Shown here piece after piece: positions 1 to 9,505 of a stretch of DNA of 64,000 nt (position 1 is its first letter; every line of letters begins with the position of its first letter). The stretch spans positions 62,001-126,000 of the forward strand of contig JACKQB010000002.1 in NCBI GenBank assembly GCA_024233115.1, in the 5' to 3' direction. This DNA is from Akkermansiaceae bacterium (GTDB lineage Bacteria; Verrucomicrobiota; Verrucomicrobiia; Verrucomicrobiales; Akkermansiaceae). Made by a program: the position numbers and the translations under genes. A model generated the notes under the pieces. That model saw only the letters and a program-made list of their open reading frames with translations, had not been told where the DNA came from and searched no databases.

Positions 1-1881
1 CTGGCGGGTAAAAACGCCAAGACACGCGACCTGGTGGAAGGTGGGCCAGAGCCCAAACCTGACGTTGCCGCGAACAAGCCGGCAGGTAGCGGCCAGCAAC
101 GCATTCCCAGCAAACCGGTCAGACCAACAGCGCCAACGGTGCCCGCACTTCCCCCTGCCACCCGGGTTTCGGCCGCCGATGCCAAGCTGCTGCGCCAGCT
201 CCAGCAGATGGAGAGCGAAAACAAATCACTACGCGCCGAACTTCAGAAAAGCCAAGCCATGAAGCAGGGCAGCACGGCCGAGCAACAGCGACTCATCGAC
301 CTCATTGCCACGAAGGATCGCGAGATTAACACCCTGCGCGATATCCTTGCCCGGGCACCACTCCAGCAGGATATGGACCGTCTCACCCGTGAGAAACGCA
401 CCCGTGAGCGGGAGCTCGATATCACGGCGCGCGCATTAAAGGAATCAGAGCGAAAAAGGCAGGCAGCCGAAAAAATCGCTCTCCAGCGCAAGGATGAACT
501 CGACCTGGCCCAAAAAGAACACGCCAGGATCGAAGCCCAGATGCAGGCGGTCAAAAAAGGGGACAACAAGGCGATCGAAGCCCTCCGGAGAGACCTCAAG
601 AACGTGACCGCCTTACTCGAGAAAACCCGACAGGAGCTTGGTCAAGCCAATGCCCGTGTCGCGCAGATGCAACGCCGACTGGATGAATCCCAGACCACCA
701 TCAAGGAACTCACCGAGGAGCGGGACGCCCTGAGGGTCGAGCGCGATGCCTTGGCGAACATCCTCAAACAAAGTGACTCCAAGGGCGTGCAGAAACTGAT
801 CACCGAGAACATGCGCCTCGGACGCGAACTCAAACAGGCCTTGGACAGGCTCAAGTTTCTCGAGTCCAATCACAACGCCACCAAGGACGAGCTGGTCGAG
901 GCCCGCAGCGATCTGGCGATCGCCAAAACCCGCATCATGCGTTACCAGCAGGAACAGGCCAACCACGGCATGATGATCAAATCCCTGGAAAGCCAGCTGC
1001 GTGACGCCAAGGCGGCACTGGCCGAGGCTCAAACCCACCCGGACCAAAGTGGGAACCAGGAGGAGATCGAAATACTTCGCGGCACCGTAAAACGGCTGAT
1101 CGCCGCCCAGGAACGCCGACGCATGGGTGAGAAAATACTTTGGGACGCATATCAAAAATCAAAATCGACCATCACCGGCATGGCAGAAGCATTCAAAGAC
1201 ATCCGCAACGCCAATGTCGAGTTGACCGACCAGGAAAAGGAACTTGTCGCCATGCGCCGTCCCGACGGCGAATTTAGAAACCCGGAGCGTGTCCCCCTCG
1301 CCCATGCGCGAGCCTACGGGGATGCCTTGGAAACAGAGATCCAGACCTATACCCCGCTGATGAAACGCGCCTTTGAAAAAGGCCGGTATGAAGCGGCGCG
1401 CCAAATCCTGTTGGATATGGACGAGCGTTTTCCAGGTCATTTCCCGACTCTTTGCAACCGGGGGGTCGTGGAGCTGAAAACTGAAAACTACCCGGACGCC
1501 GTCGATATTTTCAACGAGGCGATCACCATGCGCGAGAATAGCAGCTACGCACACTACATGTTAGGCATTGCCCAGTATAAAAACAACAATCTCGACGGAG
1601 CCCGCAATGCGTTTGAGCGCGCACTCGACATCAAACCCGGCAACGCCCGCGCCCACCTCTATCTCGGAAATCTGGCAGGTGCGGGAAAACGCTACCAGCA
1701 GGCTGAAGAACACTTCCTCAATGCCATCAAGCTGGACCCCACAAGTGCGGATGCCTATTACAACCTGTCCGTCCTGCACCTTCAGCAGAAGCGCAAAAAA
1801 GATGCCCTGGAATTTTACCGCAAGGCACTTGACCATGGTGCCGCACCCGATCCCGAGCACGAGCAGAAGCTCAGCAGCTAG
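1..1881 (+). CDS. Coiled-coil and TPR protein (5' end outside window)
   Basis: The frame is open from base 1 with no stop upstream of the first possible start (GTG at 34), so the gene almost certainly begins outside the window. The visible part (627 codons including the stop) has a Pro/Ala-rich linker, then about 350 residues of charged heptad-like sequence rich in Glu, Lys, Arg and Gln (a long coiled coil, roughly codons 55-410). The last ~150 residues form TPR-like units with typical A-x-x-x-G/Y-x-x-A-L spacing (for example around EKGRYEAARQILLDMDERF and the YAHYMLGIAQY unit). TPR domains bind protein partners and long coiled coils act as spacers, so a scaffold role is likely. No enzymatic motif is visible. 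Its 124-bp gap to the tricorn gene shows no terminator. Confidence 0.8.
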   Translation: MAGKNAKTRDLVEGGPEPKPDVAANKPAGSGQQRIPSKPVRPTAPTVPALPPATRVSAADAKLLRQLQQMESENKSLRAELQKSQAMKQGSTAEQQRLIDLIATKDREINTLRDILARAPLQQDMDRLTREKRTRERELDITARALKESERKRQAAEKIALQRKDELDLAQKEHARIEAQMQAVKKGDNKAIEALRRDLKNVTALLEKTRQELGQANARVAQMQRRLDESQTTIKELTEERDALRVERDALANILKQSDSKGVQKLITENMRLGRELKQALDRLKFLESNHNATKDELVEARSDLAIAKTRIMRYQQEQANHGMMIKSLESQLRDAKAALAEAQTHPDQSGNQEEIEILRGTVKRLIAAQERRRMGEKILWDAYQKSKSTITGMAEAFKDIRNANVELTDQEKELVAMRRPDGEFRNPERVPLAHARAYGDALETEIQTYTPLMKRAFEKGRYEAARQILLDMDERFPGHFPTLCNRGVVELKTENYPDAVDIFNEAITMRENSSYAHYMLGIAQYKNNNLDGARNAFERALDIKPGNARAHLYLGNLAGAGKRYQQAEEHFLNAIKLDPTSADAYYNLSVLHLQQKRKKDALEFYRKALDHGAAPDPEHEQKLSS

Positions 1882-2005
1882 AACCTTCTAACATCGTGTA
1901 AACCGTGACTTGTTAGTATGGGGCACGCCCACCCTGTGACCGGAAGGGGCAGCCGCGCGCCGTGATTCGCTTTCCACTTCAATTTCAATACTTCGCTACT
2001 TCTCC

Positions 2006-5000
2006 ATGTTCAGACACACCCGATTACTCGTCTCCCTATTCATCACCCTGTCCTGCCCCGCAGTTGTGGCATCCCATCCGATCAAAATGGCTGCCTTCCC
2101 TGCCTTGTCGCCCGATGGCACCAGGATCTTGTTCTCATGGCACGGTGACATCTGGACGGCGGCGGCATCAGGAGGCAAGGCCGAACGGCTCACAACCCAT
2201 CCCGCGTGGGACTCTTCCCCCGTTTACACACCCGATGGCAAGTCGATCTGTTTTATGAGCACCCGCGATGGAGGAAACCAGGTGTTCATGATGTCGAGTA
2301 GCGGTGGCCGCGCCCGCCAGCTCACCTTCCACAGTGAAGGCTCGGCCCTGGAAGACATTGCCCCTGACGGAAAATCCATCCTCGTCCGTGGACTCAGGGA
2401 TTTCCCGGGCCTGAGGCCGTTCCGACTCTTTCAGGTCAGTCTCGATGGCAAATCACCCGAGAAGCTGGCCTTCCCTGCTTATGCCGAATACGGTAGGTTC
2501 TCTCCTGACGGCAAGTCCATCATCTTCACGCGCGAAGGTGTGGAGATTTATCGCAAAGGATACCATGGTACGATGGCAAGCCAGGTCTGGATCAACGAGG
2601 GTGAATCATTCACCCAACCGGTCGCCAGTGAGAACGGTTGCCGGAGCCCGGTCTTCCACCCTGACGGCTCAGGTTTTTTCTACACCAAGGGAAGCCCTAA
2701 CGGTTTCAACCTGTGGTTCCATGACAAGGATGGCAACGACAGGCAGGTCACGCATTTTGAAGACGACAGTGTCCTTCAGCCAGCCATTGCCCGACAAGGA
2801 GGGGCCATCATTTTCCGTCATCTGTTTGACCTCTATGTCCTGCCGCTCACCAAGGCGGAAAACGATGCCGGGCAACCTCAGAAACTCGACTTGTGGCATG
2901 ACGAGGACCTGGCCGACCAGGCGACCCAGGAACGGGTTATCAGGTTGACCAATGATGCATCCTTTTCACCGAGCGGCCTGGAAATCGTCTTCATCGCCGA
3001 GGGCGATATCTGGGCAATGGATACCATTCTGCGAAAACCCCATCGCCTGACTTTTACAAGCGGACACGAGAAGGATGTCTGGTTTTCCCACGATGGGAAA
3101 TCCATCTTCCACCTGTACGACGACGGCATCGACACGGAGATTCGCAGGCTTGAAAAATCAAACCCCAACCAATACTGGTGGGAAGCTGAAGACTGTGGAC
3201 ACAGCGTCATTGTCAACGCCTCGGAACGTCCTGAAAGCATCTATCCGGGACCTAAGGGAAGGAAAATCGCCTACACCACTTATCCCGGAAACCTCTGGGT
3301 CAGCAACCCCGACGGGACCGAGCCGACCCGACTGCTGGAGTCGTGGAGTTCTCCCAGCGTGCGCTGGTCACCCGACGGGAAGTGGCTTGCCTACACCAGT
3401 GAGGATGACGACTTTAACCCGGACGTCTCCATCATCCCATCCGATGGCAGCTCTGCCCCCGTCAATATCAGTTGCCACCCGGACCGCGACTTTTCGCCCG
3501 TGTGGTCGCCCGATGGCCGCCGACTCGCATTCGTAGGCAGGCACCACAAGGAGGAATATGACATCTTCTTTCTGGACCTCTATAAATCCGACCGCGCCAA
3601 GGACAGGCACGGGGAAACCCGGGAGCGGGCCCGCAAAGCGATGGAAAAGGATCCGGCCTACAAAGGAAACGCAAAGAAGAGCGTCAAAAAGGTCATAAGG
3701 ACTCTAACGGGCGGCCAGCAGGAGCAGGAATATGAGCAAGAGACCTTTGACCTGGAAAACGTGCATCAGAGGCTTCAGAAAATCACCGTCAAGGGGGTCA
3801 CGCCCACCAGACTCATCTGGAACAATGACTCCAAACGCATCCTGTTCCAAGCGAGAGGCGGAAAAACCACCTATGCGGTGGAGGCGAAGCCGGATGCCAA
3901 ACCCGTCAAGTTTGCAGACGCCTACGGCACCCCGATCAGGATGACCGACAAAGGCCAGCTCTTCTGGATTTCCGAAGGTGTCCCCGCTGTTCTCGCCGGA
4001 GGGAAAAACACCAAGTATACCTTTTCGGTCTACGCCCACCGCAATCTTGAGGCATGGAAACGCATGATTTTCCGCACCGCATGGAAAACCATGCGTGATA
4101 CCTTCTACGACCCGTCGATGAATAACCGTGACTGGAACAGCATCCGCGAAAAATACGAGGATATCGCCGCCGGGGAAACCAACTCCAAGGATTTTGACCG
4201 CGTCACCCGGATGATGCTCGGTGAGCTCAATGCCTCGCACACCGGCTTCCTCTCAACCGTGTGGCCCAAACCTTGGTCTCCGGGTAGAAAATGGCAAGAG
4301 TCGACCGTCCACCTGGGCTTGCGTTTCGATGAAGGTTTCCAAGGCAAAGGATGGAAAGTGAAAGATGTATTCCCACGAGGCCCGGCGGACCAGCTTGCTT
4401 CCCAAATTGAAATCGGCGAGATCATCACCAGGGTTGACGGTGTGGAGATTGCACAACATGCCCCGCTCACCCGGCACCTCAACCGGCGTGCAGGTGAGCC
4501 GGTGCAATTGACGGTCACTAACTCGGAAGGCGAGGAACGTGATGTCAAGATCCTGCCCATCAGTTACACCGCCGCCCGCAGGCTGGAACAAAATGCACGC
4601 CTTGACCAGGCGGCCCAGGCTGTCGACAAGGCCTCGGGGGGCAAGCTCGGCTACATTCACGTGGCCAAGATGATGTGGGACGAGTTTGAAAAGTTTGAAC
4701 ATCACCTCTATGAACAAGGAGCGGGAAAAGAAGGACTGGTTATCGACGTGCGCGACAATGGTGGTGGTTTTACCAGCGACCACTTGTTAACGGCCCTCTG
4801 CCAGCCACGGCATGCCTTTACCGTCCCCCGCAATGGAGGGGCGGGATATCCGCAGGACCGTATTGTCTATGCAACGTGGCACAAACCCATCATCGTGCTC
4901 TGTAACCAAAACAGCTTCTCCAATGCTGAGATTTTTGTCCATGCCATCCGCAATCTCAAACGTGGTAAAGTGGTCGGGGTCGCTACCGCTGGTGGGGTCA

Positions 5001-5248
5001 TCTCCACGGGTAGCACCAAGCTGCTCAATATCGCCCACATGCGCCTTCCCTTCCGGGGATGGTTCAGTGCCATCGATGGAAAAGACCTCGAACTCAATGG
5101 CGCCAAACCCGACGTGAGCTTGTGGAACAAGCCAGGCGAACTCAGTCGCGGCAAGGATGTGCAACTTGAAAAAGCCGTGCAAATCCTGCTCAATGAAAGC
5201 AGCAAGGCAAGAGGCTATCCCAAGGCCCGCTACCGAAACGCCCGCTAA
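2006..5248 (+). CDS. Tricorn-type S41 serine protease with beta-propellers and PDZ domain
   Basis: Large peptidase of 1080 residues, the usual length of tricorn proteases. Order: signal peptide (1-~22), about 600 residues of WD40/TolB-like propeller repeats with recurring S-P-D-G-K motifs (LSPDGT, FSPDGKS, WSPDGK), a helical C1 region, a PDZ domain at ~770-860, and an S41 catalytic C2 domain. Candidate catalytic residues are His745 (in NASHTGF) and Ser972 (in SFSNAEIF), with a glycine-rich DVRDNGGG oxyanion segment. Thermoplasma tricorn uses His746 and Ser965, so spacing agrees closely. Family members degrade oligopeptides. The signal peptide suggests action in the periplasm, unlike the archaeal cytosolic enzyme. 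The leader shows no Shine-Dalgarno sequence. Confidence 0.9.
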   Translation: MFRHTRLLVSLFITLSCPAVVASHPIKMAAFPALSPDGTRILFSWHGDIWTAAASGGKAERLTTHPAWDSSPVYTPDGKSICFMSTRDGGNQVFMMSSSGGRARQLTFHSEGSALEDIAPDGKSILVRGLRDFPGLRPFRLFQVSLDGKSPEKLAFPAYAEYGRFSPDGKSIIFTREGVEIYRKGYHGTMASQVWINEGESFTQPVASENGCRSPVFHPDGSGFFYTKGSPNGFNLWFHDKDGNDRQVTHFEDDSVLQPAIARQGGAIIFRHLFDLYVLPLTKAENDAGQPQKLDLWHDEDLADQATQERVIRLTNDASFSPSGLEIVFIAEGDIWAMDTILRKPHRLTFTSGHEKDVWFSHDGKSIFHLYDDGIDTEIRRLEKSNPNQYWWEAEDCGHSVIVNASERPESIYPGPKGRKIAYTTYPGNLWVSNPDGTEPTRLLESWSSPSVRWSPDGKWLAYTSEDDDFNPDVSIIPSDGSSAPVNISCHPDRDFSPVWSPDGRRLAFVGRHHKEEYDIFFLDLYKSDRAKDRHGETRERARKAMEKDPAYKGNAKKSVKKVIRTLTGGQQEQEYEQETFDLENVHQRLQKITVKGVTPTRLIWNNDSKRILFQARGGKTTYAVEAKPDAKPVKFADAYGTPIRMTDKGQLFWISEGVPAVLAGGKNTKYTFSVYAHRNLEAWKRMIFRTAWKTMRDTFYDPSMNNRDWNSIREKYEDIAAGETNSKDFDRVTRMMLGELNASHTGFLSTVWPKPWSPGRKWQESTVHLGLRFDEGFQGKGWKVKDVFPRGPADQLASQIEIGEIITRVDGVEIAQHAPLTRHLNRRAGEPVQLTVTNSEGEERDVKILPISYTAARRLEQNARLDQAAQAVDKASGGKLGYIHVAKMMWDEFEKFEHHLYEQGAGKEGLVIDVRDNGGGFTSDHLLTALCQPRHAFTVPRNGGAGYPQDRIVYATWHKPIIVLCNQNSFSNAEIFVHAIRNLKRGKVVGVATAGGVISTGSTKLLNIAHMRLPFRGWFSAIDGKDLELNGAKPDVSLWNKPGELSRGKDVQLEKAVQILLNESSKARGYPKARYRNAR

Positions 5249-5295
5249 GTCCAGATTAGGATTCACTTCTCCACATTCACACACCACTATCCCGC

Positions 5296-6423
5296 ATGCT
5301 CAGCACTGAAGAACAGGCCCGCTATGCACGCCACTTCTCTCTCTCCCAGGTCGGGATGGAGGGGCAGGAAAAGCTGAAAGATGCGTCGGTTCTCTGCATC
5401 GGTGCGGGTGGCCTTGGCTCACCGTCAACACTTTACCTGGCTGCCGCCGGGGTCGGCAGGATAGGCATTGTCGATTCCGATGTGGTCGAACTCTCCAATC
5501 TGCAACGCCAGATCCTCCACGGGCAATCAAGCCTGGGTATCAGCAAGCTCGAGAGCGGTGCCGCCCGGCTTCAGGATGTCAATCCACATGTGCAGGTGGA
5601 AAAACACGCCTGTCATTTCACCTCTGGAAATGCCATGGAGATAGCAGCCCAATACGATATCATCATCGATGGCACCGACAACTTCCCGACGCGCTACCTC
5701 AGCAACGATGTCGCCTTTTTCCTGAAAAAACCCAACATCTACGCCTCTATTTTCCAATTCGAAGGCCAGCTCAGCGTTTTTGCCCCGCATCTGGGGGGGC
5801 CGTGTTACCGCTGTATGCTCCCCCAGCCTCCCGACCCCGGCAGTGTGCCCAGCTGTGCCGAGGCGGGTGTGTTAGGCGTGCTCCCCGGCATTATGGGCAG
5901 CCTGCAGGCGATGGAGGCGATCAAGTTGTTGTTAGGTGCCGGAGAGCCACCACTGGGGCGCCTGATTCACTACGATGCGCTGCACACCAGCTTCCGTGAG
6001 TTTAAACTGCGACGTGACCCCGAGTGTCCACTCTGCGGGGACCAGCCGACCGTGACCGGACTCATCGACTACCAGGGCTTTTGCGGTATCCCCGAGCCCC
6101 CTTCCCTGCTGGATACACCGGGTGAAATTAGTGTCGAGTCGTTGAAAGCCAAACTCAGTGGAAGTTTCGACGGAGTGCTCATCGATGTCCGTGAACCGTG
6201 GGAACACAGCGTGGTCAGCATCGAGGCCGCCCGCCTCGTTCCCATGGCCCGGATCCCCTCTGTGGTGCCGGAACTCAAGGAAATGGGAACCAACAAGGAA
6301 CTTCTCATCCTGTGCAAGTCCGGTGGCCGCAGTCTCCGCGTCATGCAATACCTGGAGCAGGAAGGGTTTACCAACGTCCGCAATGTTACCGGAGGCATGG
6401 ATGCCTGGACCAGGATATGCTAA
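5296..6423 (+). CDS. moeB: Molybdopterin-synthase adenylyltransferase with C-terminal rhodanese domain (MoeB/MOCS3 type)
   Basis: E1-like enzyme of 375 residues that adenylates the C terminus of a small sulfur carrier (MoaD or ThiS). The nucleotide-binding GAGGLG lies at 37-42, the Arg-finger region NLQRQILH at 68-75, zinc-binding Cys pairs at C170/C173 (CYRC) and C244/C247 (CPLC), and the catalytic-type Cys at 187 (SCAEAG). A rhodanese domain (~275-375) has active-site Cys340 in CKSGGRS, so one polypeptide may both adenylate and sulfurate the carrier as in eukaryotic MOCS3. It follows the tricorn gene after 47 bp. Molybdopterin supply fits the nitrate reductase encoded at 25.5-27.8 kb, but the gene is outside that operon. 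ThiF for thiamine synthesis is the alternative role. Confidence 0.9.
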   Translation: MLSTEEQARYARHFSLSQVGMEGQEKLKDASVLCIGAGGLGSPSTLYLAAAGVGRIGIVDSDVVELSNLQRQILHGQSSLGISKLESGAARLQDVNPHVQVEKHACHFTSGNAMEIAAQYDIIIDGTDNFPTRYLSNDVAFFLKKPNIYASIFQFEGQLSVFAPHLGGPCYRCMLPQPPDPGSVPSCAEAGVLGVLPGIMGSLQAMEAIKLLLGAGEPPLGRLIHYDALHTSFREFKLRRDPECPLCGDQPTVTGLIDYQGFCGIPEPPSLLDTPGEISVESLKAKLSGSFDGVLIDVREPWEHSVVSIEAARLVPMARIPSVVPELKEMGTNKELLILCKSGGRSLRVMQYLEQEGFTNVRNVTGGMDAWTRIC

Positions 6424-6426
6424 ACC

Positions 6427-6588
6427 TGGAGTGCGGACGGCTTGCCTCCGCTTTCTCTGAACCGGCTTGCCGATTTTATCCCGGCCAGCAGCTCTATCAC
6501 CAACCCATCAAGACCCACACGATGAAACCCCACCGCCCGAAGCAAGATGCACCAGACCGCAAAGCGGAGGCAAGCCGTCCGCACTCCA
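6427..6588. repeat. Perfect 28-bp inverted repeat with 106-bp spacer
   Basis: The left arm 6427-6454 and right arm 6561-6588 are exact reverse complements (28 of 28 bases; core GTGCGGACGGCTTGCC). The element fills almost all of the space between the moeB stop (6423) and the GTG proposed as tmk start (6597). It resembles the short dispersed palindromic elements of Verrucomicrobiota. If transcribed, it would form a very stable stem between the two genes. No other copy was seen in this window. Confidence 0.85.
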
Positions 6589-6596
6589 AAAACCAA

Positions 6597-7196
6597 GTGA
6601 CAAACCTCGAAGGAAAACTGATTGTTATTGAAGGCATTGACGGCACGGGGAAATCGACCCAGGCCACGATGCTGGCCGAAGTCCTGCGCCAGGAGGGGCA
6701 CGAGGTGGTGCAGAGTTTCGAGCCGACCAATGGCCCGTGGGGACGCAAACTCCGCGAAAGCGCTACGACGGGTAGACTTACCATCGAAGACGAGCTGGAG
6801 TATTTTCTCAAGGACCGGCGGCAACACGTCGAGGAATTGATCCGTCCGACCGTTGAACGTGGTGGCATCGTCATCCTCGACCGCTATTATTTCTCCAGCA
6901 TGGCCTACCAAGGTGCCCGTGGAATCGACCCCGCAGAGATTCGTGGGCAGAACGAGGCCTTTGCCCCCAAGCCGGATATCCTGATCATCCTCGACCTCCC
7001 CGTCGATATCGCGCTCGAGCGCATCGGGGGCCGGGATGGAGAAGCCAATGAGTTTGAAAAACGGGAGTCACTGCAGTTTTGCCGCGACCTCTTCCTCGGC
7101 CTCAAGGGTGAGCCGTTCGCCCATGTCATCAATACGGAGGCGCCCATTGAGGAAATCCACCGGGATGTTGTCAGGATTGTCAGGGAAGCTTGCTGA
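6597..7196 (+). CDS. tmk: Thymidylate kinase
   Basis: Phosphorylates dTMP to dTDP with ATP, an essential cytoplasmic step of dTTP synthesis. The P-loop IEGIDGTGKST lies at the N terminus, followed by the DR(Y/H)-type motif in ILDRYYFSSMAYQGARG and the lid region around ERIGGRDGEANEFEKR. I chose the GTG at 6597 (199 aa, normal family length). An ATG at 6522 in the same frame would add 25 low-complexity residues translated from the right arm of the inverted repeat. The repeat fits exactly between the moeB stop and the GTG, which favours the shorter form. Neither start has a Shine-Dalgarno sequence. The gene ends 5 bp from the convergent gene on the other strand. Confidence 0.88.
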   Translation: MTNLEGKLIVIEGIDGTGKSTQATMLAEVLRQEGHEVVQSFEPTNGPWGRKLRESATTGRLTIEDELEYFLKDRRQHVEELIRPTVERGGIVILDRYYFSSMAYQGARGIDPAEIRGQNEAFAPKPDILIILDLPVDIALERIGGRDGEANEFEKRESLQFCRDLFLGLKGEPFAHVINTEAPIEEIHRDVVRIVREAC

Positions 7197-7201
7197 CAAA
7201 G

Positions 7202-8368
7202 CTACTTCAGCAGTGATTTTGGCATTGCCCTGAAGAAATCGTCCATCAGCTGGCCACCCGAATCAAGGCGGGCCCGGCTGCCTTGGTGATACTGGGAGGA
7301 CACCTGATTGCCATTGAGGTATTGGCCGCTTAAGATCAGGTGCTCGCCACGGACACGGATGATGGATTGCTTCATACCGGCATGATGAGGAAGAATTGCC
7401 GCGGCGGATTCGACCATGCCATCACAGGGTCCCATCACGGGGCCGCTTGACGAAGCCTTCTTGGTGAGGAAGTTGTTGTAAGGATCATGGGCCGGCCAGC
7501 CGTCGGGGCCATCCGGTATAACCACAAAGTTAATCACGTGAATACTGCGTTTGACAGCAGCGGGAAACTTCGCGTCAGGAGCCGCCCAGCGGTCGTAGGC
7601 GATGGATGCCACATCGAGCATCGAGGCGCGTGGGCAACGGCTTTTTGCGTTTAAAATACCACGGGCGCCCCACGCCAACGGGTCTTTCCCCGTCGCGACC
7701 CAACGGGCAAACAATGAACCCCTGATCACGCCCGCAAAGTTGACCCACAATCTGATTTTTTTCAAATCATGCACGGGGATGTCACGCGATTTCCCGAGCC
7801 AGAAATGGACAATATCTGTCGAACCGCGCGAAAAGCCTAACAAGACCGCCTTGTCGACGTGAGGCAGGATCTCCTTGAGCTCCGCCGCGATCACCGAGGC
7901 ATTTTCCTGCGCCGTTTTCCGATGAGTGCCGGCAATGACCTTGGCCCGGAAACCTAACTGGCACATGTGCACGGAGGCTTTCTGGATGATTGGACCAGCC
8001 CTGCCCCCTTCTTCATCGAGACCTAACACAAAAAAGACCCCTATCCGTTTCCTCTGCTCCATCGGGATCGTGTGTAACGAGTCAGGAAAAACAAGTGCCT
8101 TGTCGCTGTTGGCCGCCATCATCCGGGATTCAAGCAATCCGCCGGACTCATCCCGCTGCGCCAGGGCTTTTGCCATGCGGTCCCTCGCCTGCACCCGACC
8201 ATGGTCTACTACCCACTTGCGCGACTGATAGAGCAGGTCACGCTGATCCTCCCGGGGCTTCTCCGCAGTGGCATCCCAAGGAGTCGACGCCATGGGAGCA
8301 CAACCACCCCATAACAGCATACTGGCCACCGTGGCCGAACACGTGCTCGCTTGCAAAGACGCACTCAT
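7202..8368 (-). CDS. Secreted protein with alpha/beta-hydrolase-like GxSxG motif, unknown substrate
   Basis: 388 residues starting with a hydrophobic N terminus and a cysteine at the end of MLLWGGC, so it may be a lipoprotein, although Trp at -3 is atypical for a lipobox. A nucleophile-elbow-like segment AVLLGFSRGSTD places Ser180 in G-F-S-R-G after a beta-strand, as in alpha/beta hydrolases, and a late His occurs in RGEHLIL. The acid residue cannot be assigned by eye. The rest matches no family I recognise. It is convergent with tmk and separated by 138 bp from the upstream minus-strand gene. Catalytic function is inference from one motif. Confidence 0.6.
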   Translation of the reverse strand: MSASLQASTCSATVASMLLWGGCAPMASTPWDATAEKPREDQRDLLYQSRKWVVDHGRVQARDRMAKALAQRDESGGLLESRMMAANSDKALVFPDSLHTIPMEQRKRIGVFFVLGLDEEGGRAGPIIQKASVHMCQLGFRAKVIAGTHRKTAQENASVIAAELKEILPHVDKAVLLGFSRGSTDIVHFWLGKSRDIPVHDLKKIRLWVNFAGVIRGSLFARWVATGKDPLAWGARGILNAKSRCPRASMLDVASIAYDRWAAPDAKFPAAVKRSIHVINFVVIPDGPDGWPAHDPYNNFLTKKASSSGPVMGPCDGMVESAAAILPHHAGMKQSIIRVRGEHLILSGQYLNGNQVSSQYHQGSRARLDSGGQLMDDFFRAMPKSLLK

Positions 8369-8506
8369 AACTTATCCCCCTACCCGTTCCAAGACATACA
8401 TACACGATCCAGCACGGATTGCACCTAAAAACGTCAAAGCCTGGCCCTGGTGGTAGGAGTCGGCCTAGGCAGTCCTCCTGTTTGTGGTCAGCACGGTGCT
8501 GTGGGG

Positions 8507-9505
8507 TCAAGGTGCAACTGGTTGTGGTATAGGTGATTTGATCTCATCGGAAAACTGCACCATTCCGGCAGGGTTAGAAGTTTGTCGTCTTGGGTCAAAG
8601 TAGGCAAACAAGTAGGATCTACCATCTTTCTTAATACGGAGGGAATTGTAGTAGAACTGTTTCTTAACTCCATTAAGTGCCACTAATCTAGCTCTCAGGA
8701 TGGTCCTCGCCTCTTTGTTCACCGTGGGTTTTAATTTGAGTGAGTCAAGGGGCTTCACGGTAACAGTATTCATCTTGTTGTCCGCCATAAAGTCCACTTC
8801 TATACGATAAGGTGTGCCGTTGAATACGAGCAGAGAACCGATGGGTAATTGCTCAGGGCTTGTGTCGAATGATTTCGTAACCGGAGTTTTCCATCCTTCG
8901 AGCTGGTTGTATTTATTAACCAAGGCTACCAGCATATGGGATTGGTGTTCACCTACCGGTGACGACACATATTTCACCAACTCTTGCTCCCCACCCTTGT
9001 CTCCAGAGCTTTGTCTAAGATACACATCAAGCCGCTGACGATGAGTGATAATACTTTCCTTGCTGCACGCATTCAAAGTAAGTGGCGAAATCGAAAACCG
9101 CTCTCCCGTATCATGGTCTTTGTTAGGCATATAAACTAACGAGGGAAGATACTCGAACTTCTTCCCCATGATTTCAGTAGGTACACCAGCCGGTATGATT
9201 TCCTCGATGGTGTCGCCATCGGGAGTTTTGATTTTGATAACCTTGGCTTCCTTACTGCGATCAAATTTTGCCAAGCGACGATGGCCAAGAGCCACGAACC
9301 TGACATTCAGAAGCTTCTTTTTCGTGCTCCGCTCCGTAGTGGGTTCACTTTCCTGCGCTCGCAAAATGCCCGCATCGATAACAAACAAGCAGGATAAACA
9401 GGTAATAATAATCGGGTTAATGGATACTTTACTCACAACAATAGCTAATTGGTTCAATTCCGAACGAGTCACCGATGAAGCATCAGTTAATGCGATCCAT
9501 TTCAT
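8507..9505 (-). CDS. Secreted protein of unknown function linked to Verru_Chthon protein A
   Basis: I do not recognise this family. The ATG at 9505 gives 332 residues and overlaps the end of the upstream gene by 23 bp. A GTG at 9436 gives 309 residues and begins directly at a better signal peptide (SKVSINPIIITCLSCLFV, then a hydrophobic stretch ending at A-Q), so the true start may be the GTG. The mature protein is Lys-rich with predicted beta character and ends in a Pro-rich tail. Overlap with the Verru_Chthon A gene indicates co-transcription and a possible role with that pilin-like envelope protein. Confidence 0.7.
   Translation of the reverse strand: MKWIALTDASSVTRSELNQLAIVVSKVSINPIIITCLSCLFVIDAGILRAQESEPTTERSTKKKLLNVRFVALGHRRLAKFDRSKEAKVIKIKTPDGDTIEEIIPAGVPTEIMGKKFEYLPSLVYMPNKDHDTGERFSISPLTLNACSKESIITHRQRLDVYLRQSSGDKGGEQELVKYVSSPVGEHQSHMLVALVNKYNQLEGWKTPVTKSFDTSPEQLPIGSLLVFNGTPYRIEVDFMADNKMNTVTVKPLDSLKLKPTVNKEARTILRARLVALNGVKKQFYYNSLRIKKDGRSYLFAYFDPRRQTSNPAGMVQFSDEIKSPIPQPVAP

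Noticed and set aside
6198..6596. N-terminal extension of thymidylate kinase
   Set aside because: It overlaps moeB in another frame and the inverted repeat; the residues are low complexity and absent from the family.
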